Of a DNA stretch of 64,000 nt, positions 18,288 to 25,663 are shown piece after piece. Position 1 is the first letter of the stretch, and every line of letters starts with the position of its first letter. The stretch is taken from positions 1,178,001-1,242,000 of the forward strand of contig NZ_LFBU01000001.1 of assembly GCF_001045555.1 (NCBI RefSeq). The letters are read 5' to 3'. Both the position numbers and the translations under genes were made by a program. Origin of the DNA: Marinobacter subterrani. GTDB lineage: Bacteria > Pseudomonadota > Gammaproteobacteria > Pseudomonadales > Oleiphilaceae. The notes under the pieces are model-generated. The model worked only from the letters and a program-made list of their open reading frames with translations. It made no database searches and had not been told where the DNA came from.

Positions 18288-19643
18288 ATGAAACTACCCA
18301 GCGGACAACAGCCTCCTACGCCTCCTGCCCAGCCGGCATCCCAGAAGCCGGGGCCAACCGCCGCCCTTGAGGCCGGCCGGGAGCCCGGTGCCAGCTCTGC
18401 CCGACAACTGCTGGACCAACTCCAGTTGGCAAACCGGGCAACCACCCTGGCGAGGGTCGCCGAGATCATGAACAGGCCGGGAGGAAATGCCGATGTCTTG
18501 CTGGATATTCGCGGAAAATCGCTCCTGGTTCAGGCGGCGATCGGAAACACCGAGCTCTCGCCCGGTGACTGGGTCAAGGTGATGCGGGCTGGCAATGAGC
18601 TACAACTGATGGGCAAGCTTGCGCCGGCCCCGGAAGCCGGCATTGCCCGTGCCCTGGCCCAGCGACTGCCCTGGCAGCAAACCCTGGATACCGGGCTGGC
18701 AAAGCTTATGGGCGCACTGACCCAGGGCCTGAAGCAGGACCCCCTGCCCGGGCAGTTACCGTCAGCGCGGCAGACTCAACCTCTTCCGGAAGCGGCGCGG
18801 CAGACCATTGAGCAACTGGTGGCGAGGCTTCCGTCGGGAAGCCGCCCGGCACCCGGTGCTGGCGCGACCACAGAGCCGGCGACTCCGCAACAGGTGCGCC
18901 AGTGGCTTGCCGAAAGCGGCCTGTTTGCGGAATCCCGCCTGACCCAGGCGCCCTCCGCTCACCTCCCCGATCTGAAACTGGCCCTCGGCCGGGTGATCAC
19001 CGCATTGCTGGCGCAGCAGGGCAGTACGCCGGATCAGTTCAACCGGCTGACGCCCATATCAACCCCCGAGTTGATGCAGGCGCCCCTGCAATTCCCGCAG
19101 CCACTGGCAACGCCCCAGGCGCCCGGAGACGGTGAGCCACCCAGTGTCGGACAGATGCTCCGCCTGCTGGCCGGCATGCTCAATCGGATTACCGTGAACC
19201 AGTTGCACAGCCAGGTGCTGACCGCCCGGGGCGGCGGTGATGCCGCTGCGCCCGCCTCTACCCTGCTGCTGGACCTGCCCTGGCTGACCCCCCAGAACGA
19301 GCCAAGGCTGGCACAGGTGCGCATTGAACAGTATCCGCAGGACAGCCAGGCAGACCGGAAGGCCCCGGGGCAAACAACAACCGAGTGGCGGCTTTCGCTG
19401 ACCATGGACCTGGATGAGGCCGGGCCTCTGCACTTCGATGTCGCCTTGCGGCAGCAGGCTGTCAGTGCCCGGGTCTGGGCCGAAAAGCAGGCGACCTTGC
19501 GACAGGTCAACGAGGAGTTGCCCGCGCTGCGGCAGAGCCTGACCGACATCGGGCTGGAGGTAACCGATCTGGAATGCCGGCGCGGCACACCCCGGGCCAG
19601 CGTTACCCGGCTTGAACACAGACTGGTGGATACCCGGGCATGA
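18288..19643 (+). CDS. second FliK-like hook-length control domain protein
   Basis: A 451-residue protein whose last 100 residues match the FliK C-terminal domain (EWRLSLTMDLDEAGPLHFDV followed by a helix-rich tail), preceded by a long proline- and glutamine-rich N-terminal part. It is distinct from the fliK gene at 43574-44776. FliK proteins sense hook length and switch export specificity through the FlhB C-terminus. The next gene overlaps its stop and encodes an FlhB-C-like protein, so the two probably act together. The start at 18288 was chosen because the upstream in-frame sequence is Cys-rich and unlike the family. The role in flagellar assembly is unproven. Confidence 0.85.
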   Translation: MKLPSGQQPPTPPAQPASQKPGPTAALEAGREPGASSARQLLDQLQLANRATTLARVAEIMNRPGGNADVLLDIRGKSLLVQAAIGNTELSPGDWVKVMRAGNELQLMGKLAPAPEAGIARALAQRLPWQQTLDTGLAKLMGALTQGLKQDPLPGQLPSARQTQPLPEAARQTIEQLVARLPSGSRPAPGAGATTEPATPQQVRQWLAESGLFAESRLTQAPSAHLPDLKLALGRVITALLAQQGSTPDQFNRLTPISTPELMQAPLQFPQPLATPQAPGDGEPPSVGQMLRLLAGMLNRITVNQLHSQVLTARGGGDAAAPASTLLLDLPWLTPQNEPRLAQVRIEQYPQDSQADRKAPGQTTTEWRLSLTMDLDEAGPLHFDVALRQQAVSARVWAEKQATLRQVNEELPALRQSLTDIGLEVTDLECRRGTPRASVTRLEHRLVDTRA

Positions 19644-19945
19644 GATCAGACGCAGGCCATCACGACACCAGGGCTGCCGTCGCACTCAAATACGATGGCG
19701 ACAAGGCCCCCACCATCAGCGCAACCGGCACTCACGAGCTGGCGGAAGAAATCATCCGCATTGCCCGGGAGCATGAGGTTCCGCTGTATGAAAACGCCGA
19801 ACTGGCAAGCATTCTGGCCCGGCTCTCCCTGAACGAGCAAATCCCCGAATCGCTGTACCGGGTCATCGCCGAAATACTGGCCTTTGCCTTCCATATTCGG
19901 GGGCTGACCCCGGAGGACCGGAGACCCGGCCCGGAGGATCCCTGA
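19640..19945 (+). CDS. FlhB C-terminal-like protein (FhlB/FlhX type)
   Basis: A 101-residue soluble protein resembling the cytoplasmic C-terminal part of FlhB/YscU. It shares AVALKYD with the true FlhB (NPTHYAVALKYD at 37751-38887) and the later segment with ENAELAS and PLYENAELAS-like spacing. The autocleavage motif NPTH is missing: the sequence before AVALKYD is HHDTRA. It has no membrane segment. It overlaps the FliK-like gene by 4 bases. Such proteins can replace the cleaved FlhB tail in some bacteria; whether this one is exchanged into the export gate is not known. Confidence 0.88.
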   Translation: MRSDAGHHDTRAAVALKYDGDKAPTISATGTHELAEEIIRIAREHEVPLYENAELASILARLSLNEQIPESLYRVIAEILAFAFHIRGLTPEDRRPGPEDP

Positions 19946-19992
19946 AGGGATCGGTGAACGTCACACCAGGAGACATTGAGCAGCCCGGGACC

Positions 19993-20385
19993 TCAGGCAG
20001 CCTGGCGCTTCCGAAGCGCTGATACCAGCTCCGCTTCAGGGCGGGAAATCCCGCAGGTATTCATCAGGTCGTCGATATCGGCACCGAGATCAACCAGTCT
20101 TGAGGCTTCATCGTAGGAAATTCGCAACGGATCGTTCTGGCGCATCTCGTCCATGGTGTTGCGCAGTTCGTGGAGCTGACGCTCGCAGGCCACCAGACGC
20201 TGCCCGACACCCATGCTACCACTGGTGGTGGCGTGCAATTCCCGCCCCAGAATGTCGCAGCGTTCTTTCAGGGAGGCTTTCAGACTGCGCACCTGGCGCC
20301 CCAGAAGCAGCCCCTGGACCAGCACCAGAGACAGGGCAACCACGGTCAGCGCCCAGGGAAGGTAGGAAGGAATTTCTGCAAACAT
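19993..20385 (-). CDS. DUF2802 domain protein
   Basis: A 130-residue protein with an N-terminal transmembrane helix (about 9-29), a coiled-coil stretch (about 35-85), and a C-terminal helix-turn-helix-like segment (YDEASRLVDLGADIDDLMNT and CGISRPEAELVSAL). This matches DUF2802, which is found after cheW at the end of polar-flagellar chemotaxis clusters. The last segment resembles a DNA-binding or protein-interaction helix pair, but the function is unknown. It is the last gene of the cluster and converges with the FlhB-like gene. Confidence 0.85.
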   Translation of the reverse strand: MFAEIPSYLPWALTVVALSLVLVQGLLLGRQVRSLKASLKERCDILGRELHATTSGSMGVGQRLVACERQLHELRNTMDEMRQNDPLRISYDEASRLVDLGADIDDLMNTCGISRPEAELVSALRKRQAA

Positions 20386-20452
20386 GACGGATGTCTCCCG
20401 TTAATTGCCACGGAAGGCATCCATCATCCGGCCTGTAACGGGTTACCCCGGA

Positions 20453-20941
20453 TTACAGTGCCGCGATTTCAGCCCACTCGTGGTCTGACAGCATCTTGTC
20501 GAACTCGACCAGTATGATCAGTTCGCCATCCTTGTTGCACACGCCCTGGATAAACTTGGCACTTTCCTCGTTACCCACGTTCGGTGCGGTTTCAATTTCA
20601 CTGGCCTTCAGGTACACCACCTCGGCCACGGAATCCACCAGGATACCCATCACCTGGTTTTCAGATTCCATCACCACAATCCGGGTTGCGTCGGTCACTT
20701 CCGCATCCGCAAGGCCGAAGCGCCGGCGGGTGTCGATCACCGTGACCACGTTACCCCGAAGGTTGATAATACCGAGCACGTAATCCGGCGCGCCGGGTAC
20801 CGGAGCAATCTCGGTGTATCTCAGCACTTCCTGGATCTGCATGACATCCAGACCGTAAGTTTCGTCATCCAGCCGGAAGGTCACGTACTGCAGTACCTGA
20901 TTGTCCTGGGTCTGATTGGTTTGTCCGCTCGGGGCTGCCAT
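20453..20941 (-). CDS. cheW: chemotaxis coupling protein CheW
   Basis: A 162-residue CheW that links chemoreceptors to CheA. The CheW fold motifs are visible: YGLDVMQIQEVLRYTEIAPV, NLRGNVVTVIDTRRRFGL and VDSVAEVVYL. A longer open frame exists upstream, but the start MAAPSGQTNQ at 20941 is preferred. It lies between the second CheW-type gene and the DUF2802 gene, the order known in Pseudomonas. Confidence 0.95.
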   Translation of the reverse strand: MAAPSGQTNQTQDNQVLQYVTFRLDDETYGLDVMQIQEVLRYTEIAPVPGAPDYVLGIINLRGNVVTVIDTRRRFGLADAEVTDATRIVVMESENQVMGILVDSVAEVVYLKASEIETAPNVGNEESAKFIQGVCNKDGELIILVEFDKMLSDHEWAEIAAL

Positions 20942-21075
20942 AGCGATGTTTCTCCTCTTGGGCTGCCCGGCGGGCAACCTGATCGTCAAAAAATTAGCGT
21001 CAGTGCCCAATACTATAGTTAAGGGCACAAACCGTGCCAGCACGGCTCGGTTTCATTCAGTAACCGTTATTTGCG

Positions 21076-21891
21076 TCAGCTCAGGTCGAGATGATGCTCC
21101 CGCTCGGCACGCACCAGCAGGTCTGCCATGGTGCGTACATCAATCAGCGCGCACATCTGATCAATCACCGTACCCGCCAGCCAGGGCCGCTTGCTGCGGG
21201 CAGTCCGCCACCGCACCTCATCCGGCTTGAGGGTAAACGACTGGGCAACATCATCGCAGGCCAGCCCCCAGTCACTGTTATCCAGCCGGATCACAAACCG
21301 GTAGTTGTCCCGCGCATCCGGCGGCACCCGCCCCGCCATGATCCATTCCGCGGAATCCACCACCCGGAGATTCTGATCCCGGTCGGGCCGGATGCCCATG
21401 TACCAGCGTGGGCTGCCGGGAATTGGCCGGATTTCTTCCTCGATTCGATGGATCGCGCCCAGCAGGATCAGCGGAACCGCCAATTGCAGGCCTGCAACGG
21501 TAAAAATAAGGCACTCGAAGGGCTGCTCCGACCACTCCGGACGCGACGGCGGCGCGGCTGGTTCCGGCTCAGGCTCAGGCGTTGCAATCGCTTCCGGCTC
21601 CGGCACGACGGTCACCGGAGCCTGGCGAACCACTGGCCGCACAGTCACGGCCGGCGTTTCTCCCAAGGGTTTGGGCGTCTCCTGCCGGGCTGCCGGTTTT
21701 TCGGCGGTTTTCAGCGGCGCGGGGCGGGGCCGGGGCTCAGCGCGAAGCTCATTATGAACCGGTTTGGCCGGCGCGGGTGCCTCGGTCTCCTCCTGCAATG
21801 CCGAATCGGTTGCGGTGTGCAGCAGTTCGTCAAGATAACTGGCAATGGCGGCGTCCGGGCCTGCGAGCCTTGTCAATTTCCCGTCAGCCAT
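21076..21891 (-). CDS. CheW-domain protein with long variable N-terminus
   Basis: A 271-residue protein. The first 25 residues (MADGKLTRLAGPDAAIASYL) are followed by a proline-, alanine- and glutamate-rich linker to about residue 150, then a CheW-like domain (FECLIFTVAGLQLAVPLILL) to the C-terminus. It corresponds to the second CheW-type protein beside ParA in Pseudomonas polar-flagellar clusters. In Vibrio a related protein, ParP, links ParC to the arrays; a ParP-like role is an inference from position and architecture. It overlaps the parA-like gene by 8 bases. Confidence 0.85.
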   Translation of the reverse strand: MADGKLTRLAGPDAAIASYLDELLHTATDSALQEETEAPAPAKPVHNELRAEPRPRPAPLKTAEKPAARQETPKPLGETPAVTVRPVVRQAPVTVVPEPEAIATPEPEPEPAAPPSRPEWSEQPFECLIFTVAGLQLAVPLILLGAIHRIEEEIRPIPGSPRWYMGIRPDRDQNLRVVDSAEWIMAGRVPPDARDNYRFVIRLDNSDWGLACDDVAQSFTLKPDEVRWRTARSKRPWLAGTVIDQMCALIDVRTMADLLVRAEREHHLDLS

Positions 21892-22681
21892 GGCGACGCT
21901 CCTTCCCGGAACCCACACGAGCCATCAGGTCATCCAACAGGTGGCTGTAGGCCCGGACACCATGGGTTTCAGCATCAACCGCCGACGGAATCACACCGGC
22001 CTGGCTGGCATCCCGGAATTTGGTATCCACGGGGATGGCAAACTGCCACAGGGATTCCCGGTAGGTTTTGCGCAGCAGATTGAGACTTTTCACCGACGCC
22101 TGGGTTCGCCGGTCATAGAGCGTTGGCACAATGGTGTAGGCCAGCTCGTTTTTTTGGGAGCGCATGATCATTTTGAGAGTGTGAAGCATGCGCTCCAGGC
22201 CCTTGATGGCAAGAAACTCGGTCTGCACCGGGATAATAAGGTGCTGGGCGGCGGCCAGGGCATTGACCATCAGCACACCCAGGGATGGCGTGTTATCCAG
22301 AAGTACGTAATCGAAGTCATCCCAGAGCTGGGTGAGCGCCCGGGAGACAATCAGGCCCATGCCCTCCACGCCAATCATCCGGCGCTCCAGGGTTGCCAGT
22401 GCCGCACTGGCCGGCAGCAGCGAAAGGCCCCGGCAACTGGTTTCGGTAATTAACTGGGCTGGCAGTCCGTCAGGCACCTTGCCCTGGTGCTGGAACAGAT
22501 CGAACACGCTGTGGGCGATAGTGTCCGGGTCATAGCCGAACCAGCTGGTCAGCGAGCCATGGGGGTCCAGATCGACCACAAGTACGCGCTTGCCACGCTC
22601 AGCGAGCAAGCCGCCCAGCGCAACAACGGATGTGGTTTTTCCGACACCACCTTTCTGATTGGCTACTGCCCAGATTCGCAC
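21884..22681 (-). CDS. ParA-family ATPase of the chemotaxis cluster (ParC-like)
   Basis: A 265-residue ParA/MinD-type ATPase with deviant Walker A KGGVGKT at residues 10-16. In polar-flagellar gammaproteobacteria this gene, called parC in Vibrio, places chemotaxis arrays at the cell pole. The start is a GTG at 22681 giving MRIWAVANQKGG, as in homologues. Longer starts have no family similarity. A near-consensus sigma-28 promoter lies 60-87 bases upstream. It overlaps the next gene, the CheW-domain protein. Confidence 0.9.
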   Translation of the reverse strand: MRIWAVANQKGGVGKTTSVVALGGLLAERGKRVLVVDLDPHGSLTSWFGYDPDTIAHSVFDLFQHQGKVPDGLPAQLITETSCRGLSLLPASAALATLERRMIGVEGMGLIVSRALTQLWDDFDYVLLDNTPSLGVLMVNALAAAQHLIIPVQTEFLAIKGLERMLHTLKMIMRSQKNELAYTIVPTLYDRRTQASVKSLNLLRKTYRESLWQFAIPVDTKFRDASQAGVIPSAVDAETHGVRAYSHLLDDLMARVGSGKERRHG

Positions 22682-22740
22682 GCTTTGATTCTCCAGAGAA
22701 CGCTTTGACGGGGCCAGACTAAAACGGCCCACAATTCCGG

Positions 22741-22767
22741 TTATCGGCAGGTCCCGGGGCAACTTGA
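22741..22767 (-). promoter_or_regulatory. sigma-28 (FliA) promoter for the ParA/CheW genes
   Basis: Reading the minus strand, TCAAGTTG is followed by 11 bases and then GCCGATAA. The enterobacterial consensus is TAAAGTTT-N11-GCCGATAA, so the -10 element is perfect and the spacing exact. The likely transcription start is near 22733, about 50 bases before the GTG of the ParA gene. The site is inside the 226-base gap after motD, so the last four genes could be transcribed apart from the cheYZAB-motCD genes. Confidence 0.75.
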
Positions 22768-22907
22768 ACCGTTCACCCGGGGATTTCCGGCAAGCCTTTG
22801 CCGTCGCCTATTGTTGCCGGGAATTAATACAGGAACCGTGCCAACGGAACCATACGCATCTGCCGAGGAGCGTCATGATCGAGCGGTAATTTGCGAGGCA
22901 CCAGGTA

Positions 22908-23690
22908 CTATCGCATGGCGCCCCGGATGCTGGCGTCACGGGAAATCAGCAACACTACCCGTCGGTTCCTGCGCCGGCCCTCTTCCGTGTCGTTCCGGGC
23001 AACCGGCTGGTACTGGCCATAGCCAATTGCTGCCAGTCGCTCGGGCTCAATGCCTTCCATCACCAGCATCCGGACAACAGCCGAGGCCCGGGCAGCGGAC
23101 AGTTCCCAGTTGGACGGGAACCGGGAGGTACTGATGGGTTGATTATCGGTGAACCCTTCAACACGCACGGCGTTGTCGCGGTTTCTCAATACGGTGGCAA
23201 TTTTCTCGACCACCTCGAAGGCATCGTAGTGGGGTTCGGCATCACCGCTGCCGAACAGCAGACTGCTGGGCAGGTTCAGCTCCAGCCACTGGTCACTGGT
23301 TTCCAGCGTGACCACGCCCTGGTTGATCAGCTCATCAAACTCCATGGTCAACTGGTCCGCCATGGCACGCAGGGCCTCGGTGCGGGCCTGGGCATCCATC
23401 CGGGGGTTTTGGGGGGCGTCGGTGACCGCCGGGGGTATCACGCTTTCGGCGGGTGCATTGAGGGATCTTTGGGGCTGGTCACCCACTTCGATGGGCTGGA
23501 GGGATCGCTGGGGCGCATTGAACACGCCAGTCAGGGTTTCCGACAGTACCTTGTACTTGCCTTCGTTCACGGACGACACCGAGTACATCACCACAAAAAA
23601 AGCAAACAGCAAGGTGATGAAATCAGCATAGGAAATCAGCCAACGCTCCTTGTTATGCAGCTCATCCCGGGGTTGCCTACGTCGGCGCAT
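22908..23690 (-). CDS. motD: flagellar motor stator protein MotD (MotB family)
   Basis: A 260-residue stator subunit with one N-terminal transmembrane helix. D23 in ISYADFITLLFAFFVV corresponds to the proton-binding aspartate of MotB. The C-terminal OmpA-like peptidoglycan-binding domain has VEGFTDNQPISTSRFPSNWE. With MotC it forms the second stator type known in Pseudomonas. It follows motC after 18 bases. Confidence 0.93.
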   Translation of the reverse strand: MRRRRQPRDELHNKERWLISYADFITLLFAFFVVMYSVSSVNEGKYKVLSETLTGVFNAPQRSLQPIEVGDQPQRSLNAPAESVIPPAVTDAPQNPRMDAQARTEALRAMADQLTMEFDELINQGVVTLETSDQWLELNLPSSLLFGSGDAEPHYDAFEVVEKIATVLRNRDNAVRVEGFTDNQPISTSRFPSNWELSAARASAVVRMLVMEGIEPERLAAIGYGQYQPVARNDTEEGRRRNRRVVLLISRDASIRGAMR

Positions 23691-23708
23691 ACATTAACCT
23701 GGCCATGC

Positions 23709-24449
23709 CTACTGCAGGAAGCCCCGCAGCCGCAACTCAATGGATTTCGGGTTTTCACCCTCGGCGATGGCAATAATGCCGTCAATCATCATGTCCTCAT
23801 AGCGGGTACGTTCCCTGACGATGCCGCGCATCTTGTTGGCCACCGGAAAAAACAGCAGGTTGGCCAGGGCAACACCGTAAATGGTCGCTACAAAGGCCGT
23901 GGCGATACCACTGCCAAGAGACTGCGGGTCTTCCAGATTGGTCATCACCTGGATCAGTCCCATGACGGCACCAATGATCCCGATGGTCGGGGAATAGCCG
24001 CCCATGGCCTCAAACACCCTGGCCGATTCGATATCACGCTGCTCACGGGATTCCAGGTCCACCTCCATGATGCTCCGGATGGTTTCCGGCTCGGCGCCAT
24101 CCACCAGCAGTTGCAGGCCTTTTCGGGCAAATGGCTCGGGCTCTCTCTCGGCCAGCCCTTCAAGGCCCAGGAGCCCCTGCTTGCGAGCCTTCACGCTCCA
24201 GTCTATGACCTTGCCGATGCCATCTTCCATACTGATGAACGGCGGAACAAAGACCCAACGAACCTGGGTGAAGGCCCGTTTGAGCATCGGCCAGGAGGTC
24301 TGAAGAATCGTCGCGGCGAAGGTGCCGCCGACCACGATGACCGCCGCAGGCCCATTGAACAGAGACTCGAGGGCACCGCCTTCCAGCAGGTTACCGCCGA
24401 GTATCGCGGCAAATGCGAGAACAACCCCGAGAAGACTCAGGATATCCAT
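23709..24449 (-). CDS. motC: flagellar motor stator protein MotC (MotA family)
   Basis: A 246-residue MotA/TolQ-family protein with two N-terminal helices, a large cytoplasmic loop, and two C-terminal helices with GYSPTIGIIGAVMGLIQVM. It forms the ion-conducting stator with MotD. Its start overlaps the cheB stop. MotCD rather than MotAB naming follows the location in the che cluster, as in Pseudomonas. Confidence 0.93.
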   Translation of the reverse strand: MDILSLLGVVLAFAAILGGNLLEGGALESLFNGPAAVIVVGGTFAATILQTSWPMLKRAFTQVRWVFVPPFISMEDGIGKVIDWSVKARKQGLLGLEGLAEREPEPFARKGLQLLVDGAEPETIRSIMEVDLESREQRDIESARVFEAMGGYSPTIGIIGAVMGLIQVMTNLEDPQSLGSGIATAFVATIYGVALANLLFFPVANKMRGIVRERTRYEDMMIDGIIAIAEGENPKSIELRLRGFLQ

Positions 24450-25621
24450 CAGCAGACACCTTCCACCAGGCGCGGGCCAACCTCGTCCAGTGACAGGACT
24501 TCATCCGTCAGCCCGGCCTTGGCAACGGCCATGGGCATGCCGTAGATGACCGAGGATTTTTCATCCTGGGACCAGATATCCGACCCGCTCTGCTTCATCA
24601 TGCGGCAGCCTTCCTTGCCGTCGGCTCCCATGCCGGTGAGGATCACCCCGAGGGTCTTGCCCGGAAAACTCCGGGCCAGGGAGCCAAAGGTGACATCCAC
24701 AGAGGGTTTGTAATTAAGCCGCTCGTCGCCGGGCAGAATCCGCACCCGGGCCTGCCCGCCGCGGTTCTCGATCATCATCTGTTTGCCACCGGGCGCCAGC
24801 AGCGCAAGGCCCGGGCGAAGCACGTCGCCATCCTCGGCCTGCCGGACTTCAATCCGGCACAGCTTGTTCAGCCGCTCGGCAAAGGCGGGCGTAAAACTGG
24901 CGGGCATGTGCTGGACCAGCACCAGCGGCGCCGGAAAAGAGGCAGGCAAAGCGGTGAGTACCCGCTGCAGCGCAACCGGGCCGCCCGTTGAGGTGCCAAT
25001 ACCGACCACTGCGTAATGTTTGGCGGGGCCCCGGCGGGTAGGGCGTCTGGGCGCTTCCGGCTCGATGCTGGCGCCGCCGGTTGTTGCCCGGTCATGGCCG
25101 GCCGGTCGCGGGTGCTGAAGTGTTTCATGCCGGGGCCGGGCCGGCACGGAATCACGGGGTGATCGGGACGCAGTCGGTGCCGGCGGCTCTGGTCTTGCCG
25201 GAATAGCCGGCCGGGCGCCGGGCCGGCTGCGGGCGACATCCAGAACCCGGTCAATCAGAATTTTCTGGAGCTGGCTGTTGTCCCTGGCAATTTCTTCGAA
25301 GTTCTTGGGAAGGAAATCAACCGCGCCGGCTTCCAGGGCATCGAGAGTTACCCGGGCACCTTCATAGGTAAGCGACGAAAACATGAGCACAGGCACCGGA
25401 TGCTTGCGCATGATTTCGCGCACGGCCGAGATGCCATCCATAACCGGCATTTCGTAATCCATGGTGATGACGTCCGGGCGCAGCTTCTCGGCAAGCTCGA
25501 CGCCCTCCCGACCATTGGTGGCAGCACCCACAACCTTGATCTGGCCCGAGCTGGTCAGGATTTCCGTCAGCCGTTTGCGAAAAAACCCTGAATCGTCAAC
25601 GACCAGGACAGAAACTGTCAT
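24449..25621 (-). CDS. cheB: chemotaxis methylesterase and response regulator CheB
   Basis: A 390-residue protein with a receiver domain (residues 1-120, phosphoacceptor D55 in TMDYEMP) joined by a long Pro/Arg/Ala-rich linker (about 140-200) to a methylesterase domain. The catalytic elements are GIGTSTGGPVAL (serine), VQHMP (histidine) and LTGMGADG (aspartate). It demethylates chemoreceptors. It sits between cheA and motC. Confidence 0.95.
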   Translation of the reverse strand: MTVSVLVVDDSGFFRKRLTEILTSSGQIKVVGAATNGREGVELAEKLRPDVITMDYEMPVMDGISAVREIMRKHPVPVLMFSSLTYEGARVTLDALEAGAVDFLPKNFEEIARDNSQLQKILIDRVLDVARSRPGARPAIPARPEPPAPTASRSPRDSVPARPRHETLQHPRPAGHDRATTGGASIEPEAPRRPTRRGPAKHYAVVGIGTSTGGPVALQRVLTALPASFPAPLVLVQHMPASFTPAFAERLNKLCRIEVRQAEDGDVLRPGLALLAPGGKQMMIENRGGQARVRILPGDERLNYKPSVDVTFGSLARSFPGKTLGVILTGMGADGKEGCRMMKQSGSDIWSQDEKSSVIYGMPMAVAKAGLTDEVLSLDEVGPRLVEGVC

Positions 25622-25663
25622 CCGCTTCTCCTACCCATTCCATAGTTACCGGCTGATAACGGC

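Noticed and set aside
22830..22846. TTGGCACGGTTC on the minus strand upstream of the ParA gene as a sigma-54 site
   Set aside because: The -24 part is good, but the base pair at -12 is GT instead of the essential GC, and a much better sigma-28 promoter lies closer to the gene.
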